A stretch of DNA of 64,000 bases from Actinomyces sp. (GTDB lineage: Bacteria > Actinomycetota > Actinomycetes > Actinomycetales > Actinomycetaceae), in the NCBI RefSeq assembly GCF_029851875.1, contig NZ_JARKVC010000043.1:26326-90325 (forward strand). Direction: 5' to 3'. Positions 11,516 through 20,370 of the stretch are shown in pieces; the stretch's first letter is position 1, and each line of letters starts with the position of its first letter. Both the position numbers and the translations under genes were made by a program. Under the pieces are notes generated by a model, which made no database searches, was not told the origin of the DNA, and saw nothing but the letters and a program-made list of their open reading frames with translations.

Positions 11516-11545
11516 AGGTTAGAGCGAAGGTGCGGGCTCGGACAA
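11516..11545 (-). promoter_or_regulatory. Candidate trp promoter
   Basis: Minus-strand TTGTCC (11540-11545) and TAACCT (11516-11521) are 18 bases apart. The start site predicted 7-8 bases beyond the -10 falls on the GTG of trpL. The promoter lies over the last codons of dedA, whose stop shares the TAA of the -10. It is a sequence prediction. Confidence 0.55.
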
Positions 11546-12112
11546 GTTGGCGTCAGCATCGTGAGACGCCCCGGGCGCGAGGCCGGGTGCCGAGTGTGCA
11601 GGTACGGCGGCCGGTGTGCAGGTGCCAGGTGCACACTCGGGCTCGCTGCTGCACACTGGCGACGTGGCGGGGCGACGTCGTCGTAGCGAGATGACGAGCA
11701 CGGCCAGGGCGAGGACGACGGCGGTCGCCCACCAGCCGCCGGCCTCCATCCACGTGGCGAAGACCGCCAGGCCGACGGTGGAGTAGAGCGCCGCCCAGAT
11801 CGCGCAGCCCACGCTCACTGCCGGCAGGTACAGGCGCAGCGGCATGCGGCTGACGCCAGCCGAGAGCTGGACGAGGCTCTGGGTGCCGACGGTGAGGAAG
11901 GACAGGGGGACCGCCAGGACGCCCCAGCGCTCAGCCAGGTGCTGGGCCCGGGCGTAGGCCGCCGAGGTCAGCACCCCGGCCCACCGGGTACGTCCGGTGC
12001 CGGCGGCCACGGCTCTCCCGATCCAGTAGGTGGCGTTGGCCCGTCCCATGACGCTGACCCACAGGAAGAGGAAGGCCCACCCCCAGGGCAGAGTGAGGAC
12101 GCGGTCGATCAT
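11519..12112 (-). CDS. DedA-like (VTT domain) membrane protein
   Basis: The 197-aa product is largely hydrophobic, with membrane segments near residues 8-25, 64-85, 98-118 and 122-143. The GVLAVPLSFLTVGTQSLVQ and AGVSRMPLRLYLPA stretch has the conserved pattern of DedA/VTT proteins, which flip polyprenyl-phosphate or phospholipid carriers in other bacteria. It is shorter than typical DedA proteins and ends in a low-complexity tail (from about residue 150) encoded by copy 1 of a 71-bp repeat. It precedes the trp leader by 10 bases. Which lipid it acts on, if any, cannot be told. Confidence 0.6.
   Translation of the reverse strand: MIDRVLTLPWGWAFLFLWVSVMGRANATYWIGRAVAAGTGRTRWAGVLTSAAYARAQHLAERWGVLAVPLSFLTVGTQSLVQLSAGVSRMPLRLYLPAVSVGCAIWAALYSTVGLAVFATWMEAGGWWATAVVLALAVLVISLRRRRPATSPVCSSEPECAPGTCTPAAVPAHSAPGLAPGASHDADANLSEPAPSL
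11591..11661. repeat. 71-bp TGTGCA-rich element, copy 1
   Basis: This 71-bp stretch matches 12169-12239 at 68 of 71 positions. Each copy has two direct TGTGCAGGT units followed by two inverted TGCACACT units. Copy 1 lies in the 3' end of dedA, about 45 bp upstream of the candidate trp -35 box. Confidence 0.85.
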
Positions 12113-12431
12113 GTACCGATCATCTCACACTGGTGAGGTGAGGCTTGCCTGCCTGGCTGCCTGGCTCGCGAGTGTGCAGGTGCGGTGGCCGGTGTGCAGG
12201 TGCCAGGTGCACACTCGGGCTCGTTGCTGCACACTGGCGGCGGGGCGGGGTGCCGACGGCGAGGCCGGGTGCAGTGAGAGGTGGCTGATTGCCCTGCTCG
12301 TTCTGCGTGCTGGATGGTTGCCAGGCACGCAGCGGTCAGGGAGGCCCCCTAGGGGAGCAAGGCAGGGTTCTCAGGGACGGACAAGGGCCTTCCCGATGTT
12401 GCTGTCACTGCGTTGTCGTCACAATAGCGAT
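12113..12431. other. Non-coding region between dedA and the MacB-type ABC genes
   Basis: These 319 bases hold copy 2 of the 71-bp element and a weak iron-box-like sequence at 12134-12152. From 12240 to 12431 I see no convincing gene; short frames here have no family resemblance. Transcription diverges from this region: dedA to the left and the ABC genes to the right. Confidence 0.6.
12169..12239. repeat. 71-bp TGTGCA-rich element, copy 2
   Basis: Second copy of the element at 11591-11661, differing at three positions. It is 57 bases upstream of the dedA start. The shared placement ahead of two transcription units suggests an operator, although a mobile or palindromic repeat is not excluded. 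Confidence 0.85.
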
Positions 12432-13232
12432 ATGAACTCATCATCAGTGCTGCGGGGAACTCCCGCGTCCGTTTCGTCCGTCTCGAACCCAAGTGCTTCG
12501 TCGACCCCGACGACCCAGCCGGAAGCGGTCATTCGTCTTGAGAACGTCTCGAAGATCTACGGCTCCCAGGAAACCGCCGTGACGGCGCTGAGCTCTGTGT
12601 CCCTGTCCCTCAACGCCCATGAGTTCACGGCGATCATGGGGCCGTCGGGCTCGGGGAAGTCGACGATGCTCCACATGCTCGCCGGCCTCGACACGGTGAC
12701 CTCTGGCGAGGTGTTTGTCGAGGGCGTCGCGCTGTCGGCTCTTGACGACGACGCGCTCACACGCCTGCGTCGTGACCGCATCGGATTCATCTTCCAGGCG
12801 TTCAACCTGGTTCCCACGCTCGACGCCAAGGCCAACATCGAGCTTCCGCTTCGCCTGGCCGGCCGCACCCCGGATCAGTCATGGGTGAGGTCCATCGTCG
12901 ACGTCCTCGGGCTTTCCCAGAGGCTTACCCACCTGCCGAGCGAGCTGTCGGGCGGACAGCAGCAGCGCGTCGCGGTCGCGCGTTCGCTCGCCTCACGCCC
13001 GGCCGTCATCGTCGCCGACGAACCCACCGGCAACCTAGACTCCTCCGCTTCGCAGGAAGTTCTCGGGCTTCTGCGTTCCGCTGTTGACGACCTGGGTCAG
13101 AGCGTCATCATGGTCACGCACGACATGAACGCTGCGCTGGTGGCCGACCGCGTCCTCGTCATGAGGGACGGGCAGGTCTACGCCGACCTGCGTCACCCGA
13201 GCGAGGCCCAGCTGCTGGAGGTCGCCCGATGA
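12432..13232 (+). CDS. MacB/LolD-type ABC transporter ATP-binding protein
   Basis: The 266-aa ATPase powers the FtsX-family permease encoded next. It has a Ser/Thr/Pro-rich N-terminus of about 30 residues, Walker A GPSGSGKS at about 70-77, the Q-loop FIFQAFNLVPTLDA, signature LSGGQQQRVAVARSLA, and Walker B VIVADEPTGNLDS. The QAFNL and LSGGQQQRVA pattern is typical of the MacB/LolD/FtsE group. It ends in an ATGA overlap with the permease. ATG 12432 lacks a clear ribosome site; an in-frame ATG about 36 bases upstream is an alternative. Substrate is unknown; such pairs often export peptides, lipoproteins or antibiotics. Confidence 0.9.
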   Translation: MNSSSVLRGTPASVSSVSNPSASSTPTTQPEAVIRLENVSKIYGSQETAVTALSSVSLSLNAHEFTAIMGPSGSGKSTMLHMLAGLDTVTSGEVFVEGVALSALDDDALTRLRRDRIGFIFQAFNLVPTLDAKANIELPLRLAGRTPDQSWVRSIVDVLGLSQRLTHLPSELSGGQQQRVAVARSLASRPAVIVADEPTGNLDSSASQEVLGLLRSAVDDLGQSVIMVTHDMNAALVADRVLVMRDGQVYADLRHPSEAQLLEVAR

Positions 13233-15802
13233 AAGGCCTTCTTTCCGCGAATGTGCGGGCTCACGCCCGACGCTACGTGGCAACGGGGCTGGCGGTCGCG
13301 ATCTCGGCGGCGTTCGTTGTCCTCTTCTTCTCCTTCACGTCAGGCCTTTCACGTTCCATGACTCAGGCAGAGGCTGACCGCTTCACCGGCGTCTCCGCGG
13401 TCGTCACTCCGGGTGACGACGCGACCCTGGAGGAGGACGTCAACCTTCACAGTATTGTTGATGACGTCTCCGCGGTTGACGGCGTCACTGCCGTCAGTCC
13501 CGTCCGACAGGCGGTCATGGCTGTCTCTCATGAGGGCAAGCGCGTCACCCGCGCCCTGATGACACTCAACCCGGAGCCGTTCTCCTCACCGGCACTGTCT
13601 CGTGGGGAGCTGCCGACGACCAGCGACGGCATCCTCATCAGCGAGGACCTGGCGCGGGCGCTGTCCGTGGACGTCGGCTCCACGGTTGACGTCTCCCCGG
13701 CTTTTACCGAGGACGCCCAGTCGACGACGATGACGGTCACTGGAGTCACGACGAGCCGTCCGATGCAGGACGGCCTGGTCTACGTCACCGGCGAGGGCAT
13801 GGATCACCTGCCGTCCGACACGGCAAGCACTGACCAGCTGCTCGTCGCCGGCGAGAGTCCGACGCCCTCGAACGCGCAGCAGGAGGAGCTGGCGGTCGCG
13901 ATCTCGGCGGCGCTGGCGGACCAGGGTCTTTCCGGGCAGGTCACCGTTGCGCCCGCTTATGAGGCAGTCGCGGAGGCGCTCAAGTACGCCACGGCCGGCA
14001 TGGAGGGGCTGAAGACAGTTCTGTCGCCCTTCCCCCTGATCTCCGTCGTCGTGTCGATCATCATCGTGTCGACCACCTTCCAGGTGGTCATGACCCAACG
14101 AACCCGCGAGCTGGCCCTGCTGCGAGCCCTGGGGGCAACTCGGTCCCAGGTTCGTTCCCTCATCGCCCGTGAGACGATTCTCGTCGGGGCGATCTCCTCG
14201 GCCGTCGGTGTCCTCTCCGGTGCCTTGCTCGCGGGCCTCGGTCTGTGGGCGCTGGACTTCCTCGAGATCGGCCCCGCCTTCGTCACGGCGTTCTCACCTC
14301 AGGTGCTGGTGCTGACGTGGCTCGCAGGCACCGCCATCGCCTGGATCGCGGGTCGGCGTCCGGCCGCCAGAATGAGCGACCTGAGCCCGGTCGCTGCACT
14401 CTCCTCGACTGACGTCACCGTCGATCGACGCGAGCGCAGCAGGAGGTCCCTTGTCATCTTCTCGGTGCTGAGCGCTGTGGGGATCGCCGGAATCGCGCTC
14501 GGGCTGACGATGCGGGGAAGCGACATGGGATTCCTGGTGACCTTCCTCGCCACGATGCTTCTCCTCCCTGCGTCAATGGGCGTGTGCGCCGCGTTCTTCC
14601 CCGCGGTCGCGCACCTGCTCGGCGGGCTCACTCGCTCGATGACGGGCAGGCTCGCGCGAGAGAACGTCGTGCGCGCTCCGGGACGCACCGCCGCGACGGC
14701 TGTGGCTATCACCATCGGCGTCACCCTCATCACGACCATGGGTGTGGGTGCGGCCTCGACCCGTGAGACCATTCTCAGCCACGTCGATGACCGCCGCCCC
14801 GTTGACTACCTTGTCACCTCAACGACGGGCTCAATCTCCGACAGCCAGATCGAACAGCTCAAGAACATCGAGGGAACGAACGGTTTCGTTGCTGTCCGTG
14901 GCGAAACACTCGTCCTCGCTCCCGCGGGCCAGGGACCGGAGCTTGCCTCAACGGTTGAGCCCACCACCTCGGAGGAGTCGTACGACCCGAACGCCTCCCC
15001 CCTTCCGGCCCTCGCCCTCGTCGAGGGGTATCCCGATCTTTCCCCGGCAACACACTCTCCCGTAGCCGTGATCCCCGATTCTGTGGTCCGTGTGTCCCCG
15101 TACCTCGGGGCTACCGGCGAGTCTCTCGACGTGTGCACACAGCCCTCATCCACCGACGCTCAGCCGATCTGCCGGACGCTGACCATTGAAGCATCGGAGA
15201 CGATGGACCCGGCCAAGGCCGAGGTTTCCGCCGCGACGCTGGCCTCCCTCGCGCCAGATGCTTCCTACACAACCGCCTTCATTCGCCTGGCAAGCCCTGA
15301 CGAAGCGGCGAAGGTGGAGTCCCGGATCTCCTCCGTGGACAGCTCTCTGATCGTCGGGGGCGCCGCGCCGGAACGCGCGATGTACACGAACGCCATCAAC
15401 GGAATGCTGACCGGTGCGCTCGCACTGCTGGGAGTCTCCGTGGTCGTCGCCCTCGTGGGCGTGTCCAACACCCTGAGCCTCTCAGTGGCCGAACGCACCC
15501 GCGAAAACGGCCTCCTTCGGGCGCTCGGGATGTCGAGGCGTTCCGTGCGCCGGATGCTCAGCATCGAGGCGATCCTCATCAGCCTCGCCGGATCAGTCAT
15601 CGGCATCATCCTCGGAACGATCTTCGGCGTGATCGGCACGGCTGCTTTGCCCTTGCAGGGCGTCCAGACAACGATCGCGATCCCGTGGCTGCTGATCACT
15701 GCGGTCCTCGGGCTCTCACTCGTTGCTGCTGTTCTCGCGTCGTGGCTCCCCGGTCGGCGCGCAGCGCAGACCAGCCCAGTTGAGGCGCTTGCACACGAGT
15801 AG
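13229..15802 (+). CDS. FtsX/MacB-like ABC transporter permease
   Basis: This 857-aa membrane protein pairs with the upstream ATPase (4-base overlap). A first membrane helix near residues 14-36 is followed by a large extracytoplasmic domain to about 265, a three-helix FtsX block to about 380, a further helix pair, a second extracytoplasmic domain (about 510-730), and a terminal FtsX block. The motif TRELALLRALGATRSQV and its relative TRENGLLRALGMSRRSV mark the two FtsX repeats. This is the long duplicated-permease type found in Gram-positive bacteria. A/T at third positions looks more frequent than in neighbouring genes, which may mean acquisition by transfer. Confidence 0.88.
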   Translation: MKGLLSANVRAHARRYVATGLAVAISAAFVVLFFSFTSGLSRSMTQAEADRFTGVSAVVTPGDDATLEEDVNLHSIVDDVSAVDGVTAVSPVRQAVMAVSHEGKRVTRALMTLNPEPFSSPALSRGELPTTSDGILISEDLARALSVDVGSTVDVSPAFTEDAQSTTMTVTGVTTSRPMQDGLVYVTGEGMDHLPSDTASTDQLLVAGESPTPSNAQQEELAVAISAALADQGLSGQVTVAPAYEAVAEALKYATAGMEGLKTVLSPFPLISVVVSIIIVSTTFQVVMTQRTRELALLRALGATRSQVRSLIARETILVGAISSAVGVLSGALLAGLGLWALDFLEIGPAFVTAFSPQVLVLTWLAGTAIAWIAGRRPAARMSDLSPVAALSSTDVTVDRRERSRRSLVIFSVLSAVGIAGIALGLTMRGSDMGFLVTFLATMLLLPASMGVCAAFFPAVAHLLGGLTRSMTGRLARENVVRAPGRTAATAVAITIGVTLITTMGVGAASTRETILSHVDDRRPVDYLVTSTTGSISDSQIEQLKNIEGTNGFVAVRGETLVLAPAGQGPELASTVEPTTSEESYDPNASPLPALALVEGYPDLSPATHSPVAVIPDSVVRVSPYLGATGESLDVCTQPSSTDAQPICRTLTIEASETMDPAKAEVSAATLASLAPDASYTTAFIRLASPDEAAKVESRISSVDSSLIVGGAAPERAMYTNAINGMLTGALALLGVSVVVALVGVSNTLSLSVAERTRENGLLRALGMSRRSVRRMLSIEAILISLAGSVIGIILGTIFGVIGTAALPLQGVQTTIAIPWLLITAVLGLSLVAAVLASWLPGRRAAQTSPVEALAHE

Positions 15803-16251
15803 GAACGGAGCGAGGAACGCTCGCAAGAGCCCCGCAACGGGCTACAGGTGCGACCCCCGCGGCCTTGGCGCCGTGGGGGTCACACCTTGACACCTGGCAA
15901 TCGCTCCTGCTGCGGAGACCGCTGTGCCACGGCTGAGCTCGTCGTCATCCTTCCGTGGCTTGATGAGACAGCAGCGGTGAGGCTCGGAGGACCACTCGGT
16001 ACGGCCTCTCGGTAGGTGCGTTGTGATTTTCCTGGATACTGCGCGCATCCTCGTAGTGGTCAGCGCGGTCTCACATCCTCGTGCTGCCTGACTGCCCCGT
16101 TCTCGTGGGAGAATCACTCACAGAGTCCGTTGAATGACAGCGTGAACGGTTGTTGCTGTGTGCTCATGTCAGTTCCTACGCGTGCCGGCATGCCGCACTC
16201 GAGCTGTCCAGCTCACCAGCTCTCTCGCTGTCCCGTCCTGGAAGAGCACAC
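15803..16251. other. Intergenic region between the ABC permease and lepA
   Basis: About 450 bases. The first 80 hold three hairpins (separate entry). The remainder, to the lepA ribosome site, has lower G+C and short open frames on both strands without recognisable similarity. I see no tRNA or convincing small gene. Confidence 0.5.
15808..15881 (+). terminator. Cluster of three hairpins after the ABC permease
   Basis: GAGCG/CGCTC (15808-15822), AGCCC/GGGCT (15828-15843) and a strong 12-bp stem, GACCCCCGCGGC with GCCGTGGGGGTC (15852-15881, one G.T pair, 6-base loop), lie in a row within 80 bases of the stop codon. The last is a good terminator candidate. Confidence 0.6.
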
Positions 16252-18126
16252 GTGTCACCGATCCCCACGCCCGAGCAGATCGCGAGCATCCAGCCCGCCT
16301 CCACCCCGCCCGAGCTGCTGCGGAACTTCTCGATCATCGCCCACATCGACCACGGCAAGTCCACCTTGGCCGACCGCATGCTGCAGGCCACCGGCGTGGT
16401 CCAGCCCCGCGACATGCGCGCCCAGTACCTGGACCGCATGGACATTGAGCGCGAGCGTGGTATCACCATCAAGTCCCAGGCCGTGCGCATGCCCTGGACC
16501 GTGGAGGGTGCTGACGGCCCGCGTACCTACGCCCTCAACATGATCGACACCCCTGGCCACGTCGACTTCTCCTACGAGGTCAACCGCTCCCTGGCCGCCT
16601 GCGAGGGAGCGGTGCTGCTGGTGGACGCCGCCCAGGGCGTCCAGGCCCAGACCCTGGCCAACCTCTACATGGCCATCGAGGGTGACCTCACCATCATCCC
16701 GGTGCTCAACAAGATCGACCTGCCGGCCGCCGAGCCCGAGCGCCACGCCGAGGAGATCGCCTCGATCATCGGCTGCGAGGCGGGTGAGGTCCTCAAGGTC
16801 TCCGGAAAGACGGGCGAGGGCGTGCCCGAGCTGCTCGACCGGATCGTGCAGGCCGTGCCGGCGCCGGTGGGGGACCCCGACGCTGCGGCCCGCGCCATGA
16901 TCTTCGACTCCGTCTACGACACCTACCGTGGCGTGGTCACCTACGTGCGCGTGGTCGACGGCGCGCTGAGGCCCCGTGAGCGCATCGAGATGCTCTCCAC
17001 CCGCGCCGACCACGACCTGCTGGAGATCGGCGTCATCAGCCCCGAGCCCGTCCCCACCAGGGGACTGGGCGCCGGGGAGGTCGGCTACCTCATCACGGGG
17101 GTGAAGGACGTGCGCCAGTCGCGCGTGGGTGACACCGTCACCACGGCGGCTCGCCCTGCCGCCGAGCCCCTGGCCGGCTACCAGGACCCCAAGCCCATGG
17201 TCTTCTCAGGCCTCTTCCCGGTCGACGGCTCGGACTTCCCGGCGCTGCGTGACGCCCTGGACAAGCTCAAGCTCAACGACGCGGCGCTCACCTACGAGCC
17301 GGAGACCTCGGTGGCCCTCGGCTTCGGCTTCCGCTGCGGCTACCTCGGCCTGCTCCACCTGGAGATCATCGCTGAGCGTCTGGAGCGCGAGTTCGGCCTG
17401 GACATCATCTCCACCGCACCCTCCGTGGTCTACCAGGTGACCACCGAGGACCGAGTGGTCCACACGGTGACCAACCCGAGCGAGTTCCCCGAGGGCAAGG
17501 TCCTGGACGTGCGCGAGCCGGTCGTCTCCGCCACGATCCTGACCCCCAGCGAGTTCGTGGGTACCGTCATGGAGCTGTGCCAGTCGCGGCGCGGGACCAT
17601 GAAGGGGATGGACTACCTGTCCGAGACCCGCGTGGAGATGCGCTACACCCTGCCGCTGGCGGAGATCGTCTTCGACTTCTTCGACGCCCTGAAGTCGCGT
17701 ACCCGCGGCTACGCCTCCCTGGACTACGAGCCCGACGGCGAGCAGAGCGCGGACCTGGTCAAGGTGGACATCCTCCTCAACGGGGACAAGGTGGACGCCT
17801 TCAGCGCGATCGTCCACAAGGACTCGGCCTACTCCTACGGCGTCATGCTCACCAAGCGCCTGAAGGACCTCATTCCTCGCCAGCAGTTCGAGGTCCCCGT
17901 CCAGGCTGCCGTGGGCTCGCGCATCATCGCGCGCGAGACCATCCGCGCCCTGCGCAAGGACATGCTCGCCAAGTGCTACGGCGGTGACATCTCCCGTAAG
18001 CGCAAGCTGCTGGAGAAGCAGAAGGAGGGCAAGAAGCGCATGAAGGCCATCGGCCGTGTGGAGGTCCCCCAGGAGGCCTTTATCGCCGCGCTGGGTGCAG
18101 ACACTCCCACCGGCAAGGACAAGTAG
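16252..18126 (+). CDS. lepA: Elongation factor 4 (LepA)
   Basis: LepA is a translational GTPase that acts on the ribosome, promoting 30S biogenesis and back-translocation in studied species. From GTG 16252 the product is 624 aa, normal for actinobacteria. G1 is AHIDHGKST (30-38), G2/switch region [11 protein letters not shown]3 DTPGHVDF, G4 NKIDLP; the LepA-specific C-terminus has [16 protein letters not shown]. The GTG is preceded by GGAAGAG. A longer open frame reaches 16150 but encodes a non-conserved stretch. trmB starts four bases after its stop. Confidence 0.96.
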   Translation: MSPIPTPEQIASIQPASTPPELLRNFSIIAHIDHGKSTLADRMLQATGVVQPRDMRAQYLDRMDIERERGITIKSQAVRMPWTVEGADGPRTYALNMIDTPGHVDFSYEVNRSLAACEGAVLLVDAAQGVQAQTLANLYMAIEGDLTIIPVLNKIDLPAAEPERHAEEIASIIGCEAGEVLKVSGKTGEGVPELLDRIVQAVPAPVGDPDAAARAMIFDSVYDTYRGVVTYVRVVDGALRPRERIEMLSTRADHDLLEIGVISPEPVPTRGLGAGEVGYLITGVKDVRQSRVGDTVTTAARPAAEPLAGYQDPKPMVFSGLFPVDGSDFPALRDALDKLKLNDAALTYEPETSVALGFGFRCGYLGLLHLEIIAERLEREFGLDIISTAPSVVYQVTTEDRVVHTVTNPSEFPEGKVLDVREPVVSATILTPSEFVGTVMELCQSRRGTMKGMDYLSETRVEMRYTLPLAEIVFDFFDALKSRTRGYASLDYEPDGEQSADLVKVDILLNGDKVDAFSAIVHKDSAYSYGVMLTKRLKDLIPRQQFEVPVQAAVGSRIIARETIRALRKDMLAKCYGGDISRKRKLLEKQKEGKKRMKAIGRVEVPQEAFIAALGADTPTGKDK

Positions 18127-18130
18127 CTCC

Positions 18131-19096
18131 ATGGCCCAGGTCCACGCTCCCCGTTCCCACGCGATCCGTTCGCGGGTACGCTCCTTCTCCCGTGCCGGGG
18201 GACGCCTGACCGGCTCCCAGGTCGCGGCGATGGCCGAGCACGGCGAGCACTACGTCATCAAGGTCCCGCGAGCGGACGCGATCCGCACCGTGGCCTCGGA
18301 CTTCCGTCTCGACCCGCAGGAGGTCTTCGGCCACGTGGGCCAGGTGCGTCCCGTGGTGGTCGAGGTCGGCAGCGGCGGTGGGGAGGCCCTGCTGGCGCAC
18401 GCCGCCGCCAACCCCGGCACCGACCACCTGGCGGTGGAGGTGTGGGAGACCTCGATCGCCAAGATCGTGCGTGATGCGGCCAAGGCCGGACTGGACAACG
18501 TCCGCGTGGTCCCGGCCGACGCCTCCCAGCTCCTGGCCACCGCGCTGCCGGTGGGCTGCGCCAGCGAGGTCTGGGTCTTCTTCCCCGACCCCTGGCGCAA
18601 GCCTCGTCACCGCAAGCGCCGGCTGGTCACGACCCACTTCGCCGACTCGGTCGCCCGCGTGCTGCGCGGCGGCGGGGTGTGGAGACTCGCCACCGACTGG
18701 GCCGACTACGCCTGGCAGATGCGAGACGTCCTGGAGGACGTCTCGGCGCTTCCTGAGGGCCTGGAGGCGGACATGACCGAGCCATACTTCCGCTATGACG
18801 ACGCCGGCCGACAGCCTGGGCTCGGAGCCGAGGGCTGGGAGCAGGGCAGCCTGGGCAACGGACCGGACCCCGGCTCGCCCTCGGGCACCGTGGGTGGGTG
18901 GTCACCCCGTTTTGAGGGGCGCGTCCTCACCCGCTTCGAGCAGCGGGGCATCGAGGCCGGACGCACCATCCGGGACCTGACGGCGGTGCGGACCGAGACC
19001 ACCTGGAGGCCCGAGCGCAGCGAGGCGATGCTCGCTGCCCTGGACCGCCCAGCGGGTGCCCGCCACGAGGCGAGAAGCGGAAGGAGCCTGGCATGA
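18131..19096 (+). CDS. trmB: tRNA (guanine-N7)-methyltransferase
   Basis: TrmB methylates G46 of tRNA at N7 using S-adenosylmethionine. The 321-aa protein has the SAM motif VVVEVGSGGGEALL (about 75-88) and FFPDPWRKPRHRKRR, the TrmB hallmark. It is longer than the usual 220-250 aa because of a basic N-terminus of about 40 residues and a Gly/Pro-rich insert near 235-260 before the conserved end. ATG 18131 follows lepA closely, and its stop overlaps the next ATG (ATGA), indicating one operon from lepA through hemW. Confidence 0.92.
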   Translation: MAQVHAPRSHAIRSRVRSFSRAGGRLTGSQVAAMAEHGEHYVIKVPRADAIRTVASDFRLDPQEVFGHVGQVRPVVVEVGSGGGEALLAHAAANPGTDHLAVEVWETSIAKIVRDAAKAGLDNVRVVPADASQLLATALPVGCASEVWVFFPDPWRKPRHRKRRLVTTHFADSVARVLRGGGVWRLATDWADYAWQMRDVLEDVSALPEGLEADMTEPYFRYDDAGRQPGLGAEGWEQGSLGNGPDPGSPSGTVGGWSPRFEGRVLTRFEQRGIEAGRTIRDLTAVRTETTWRPERSEAMLAALDRPAGARHEARSGRSLA

Positions 19097-20370
19097 GCCA
19101 GCCACGGCGTCGGTGGCGCTTGCCGCGACGGGCCTGGCTGGGCGTCGTCGTCCTGGGCTTCCTCGCCTTCTGCTCGATCCTGCGGGTGCCGATCGGCGTG
19201 ATCCCTCCGCTGCTGAGCCAGGTCGGTGCGGACCTGGACATGGACGACGTGGCGCTGGGAGCTCTGACCAGCGTGCCCATCCTGTGCTTCGGGCTCATGA
19301 CGCCGGTCGCCTCGGCGCTCCTGCGCCGTACCGGCGCCAACAGCGGGGGAGTGTGGACGCTGGCGCTCATCGCTCTTGGCGCCCTGCTGCGCTCGGCAGG
19401 AGGTAGCTGGGCGGCCTTTGCCGGAACCATCGTCATCGGCGCCGGGATCACCATCGGCAACCTCGTAGCCCCGATGGTCATCGGGCGCGACTTCTGGCAC
19501 CGCACCTCACTGATGACCGGCATGTACTCCGCCACGTGCAACGTCATGGTGACGGCAGGCACGGCCCTGGCGGTGCCCACGGCGGCGGTCGTGGGGTGGC
19601 GCGGGTCGGCTGCGGCGTGGAGCCTCGTGCCGGCGCTGGCCTCCCTCGCCCTGTGGCTGTGGGTCTTTCCTCCGGGACTGCGCCGCCCGCGCGCCAGCCT
19701 CCTTGAGCGCTCGGGCATGGCCAGCTGGGTGGTCGAGTCCAACCTCTCAGGCGGTGAGGGCACGAGCGTGGCCGTGTGGCGTCGTCCCCTGACCTGGGTC
19801 ATGGCCGTGGCCTTCGCCGCCCACACCTTCTCCTACCACGCCGTCTCGGCCTGGCTGCCCACCGCCCTGGCGGACCTGGCGGGCATGAGCGAGACCGGGG
19901 CAGGAGCAGCGGCCTCCGTGTTCTCCCTGACCGGGATCGTCGGCCCCCTGCTGGTGCCGGTGATGTTCGGGGCCCTGAGGTGGTCGGGCGCCCGGGTGCT
20001 GGCCGTGCTCTGCGCCTGCTGGCTGGCGCTTCCCCTGTGCCTGGTGGTCGCTCCAGGAGCCTGGCTGGTGCCGTGCGTCTTGTCCGGGATCGCCCAGGGC
20101 GGCTTCTTCGCCGCCCTGTTCACCCTGGTGATCCAGCGATCGAGCGACGTGGACGACAACCGGCAGACCACCGCCCTGATCCAGACCAGCGGCTACGTCG
20201 TGGCGGCCACCGGCCCAGTCGTCATCGGCTGGGTGCGCGGGGTCAGCGGAGGCTGGCTGTGGCCCTTCGTCCTGGTGTGCCTGGTGCTGGTGGTCATGAC
20301 CGTGTGCGGCCAGCTGACGGCCAGACCTCCCCGGGCACTGGTGGGGCGGGCGTCCCAGGAGCCTGCGTGA
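19093..20370 (+). CDS. MFS transporter, CynX/NimT-like
   Basis: This 425-aa protein has about 12 membrane helices. The beginning, with LRVPIGVIPPLLSQV, then LTSVPILCFGLMTP and GAGITIGNLVAPMVIGRDF, matches the CynX/NimT (cyanate or 2-nitroimidazole) branch of the major facilitator superfamily. It lies between trmB and hemW with 4-base overlaps at both ends, so it is cotranslated with them. The substrate cannot be predicted; the two name-giving activities belong to remote homologues. Confidence 0.8.
   Translation: MSQPRRRWRLPRRAWLGVVVLGFLAFCSILRVPIGVIPPLLSQVGADLDMDDVALGALTSVPILCFGLMTPVASALLRRTGANSGGVWTLALIALGALLRSAGGSWAAFAGTIVIGAGITIGNLVAPMVIGRDFWHRTSLMTGMYSATCNVMVTAGTALAVPTAAVVGWRGSAAAWSLVPALASLALWLWVFPPGLRRPRASLLERSGMASWVVESNLSGGEGTSVAVWRRPLTWVMAVAFAAHTFSYHAVSAWLPTALADLAGMSETGAGAAASVFSLTGIVGPLLVPVMFGALRWSGARVLAVLCACWLALPLCLVVAPGAWLVPCVLSGIAQGGFFAALFTLVIQRSSDVDDNRQTTALIQTSGYVVAATGPVVIGWVRGVSGGWLWPFVLVCLVLVVMTVCGQLTARPPRALVGRASQEPA

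Noticed and set aside
9769..11694. 641-codon plus-strand frame opposite trpE
   Set aside because: It mirrors the trpE coding frame; Gly/Val/Asp/Arg-rich translation is typical of GC-rich shadows, with no family motif.
15842..16117. 91-codon minus-strand frame before lepA
   Set aside because: Begins in unconserved DNA and ends within a hairpin cluster; no recognisable motif.
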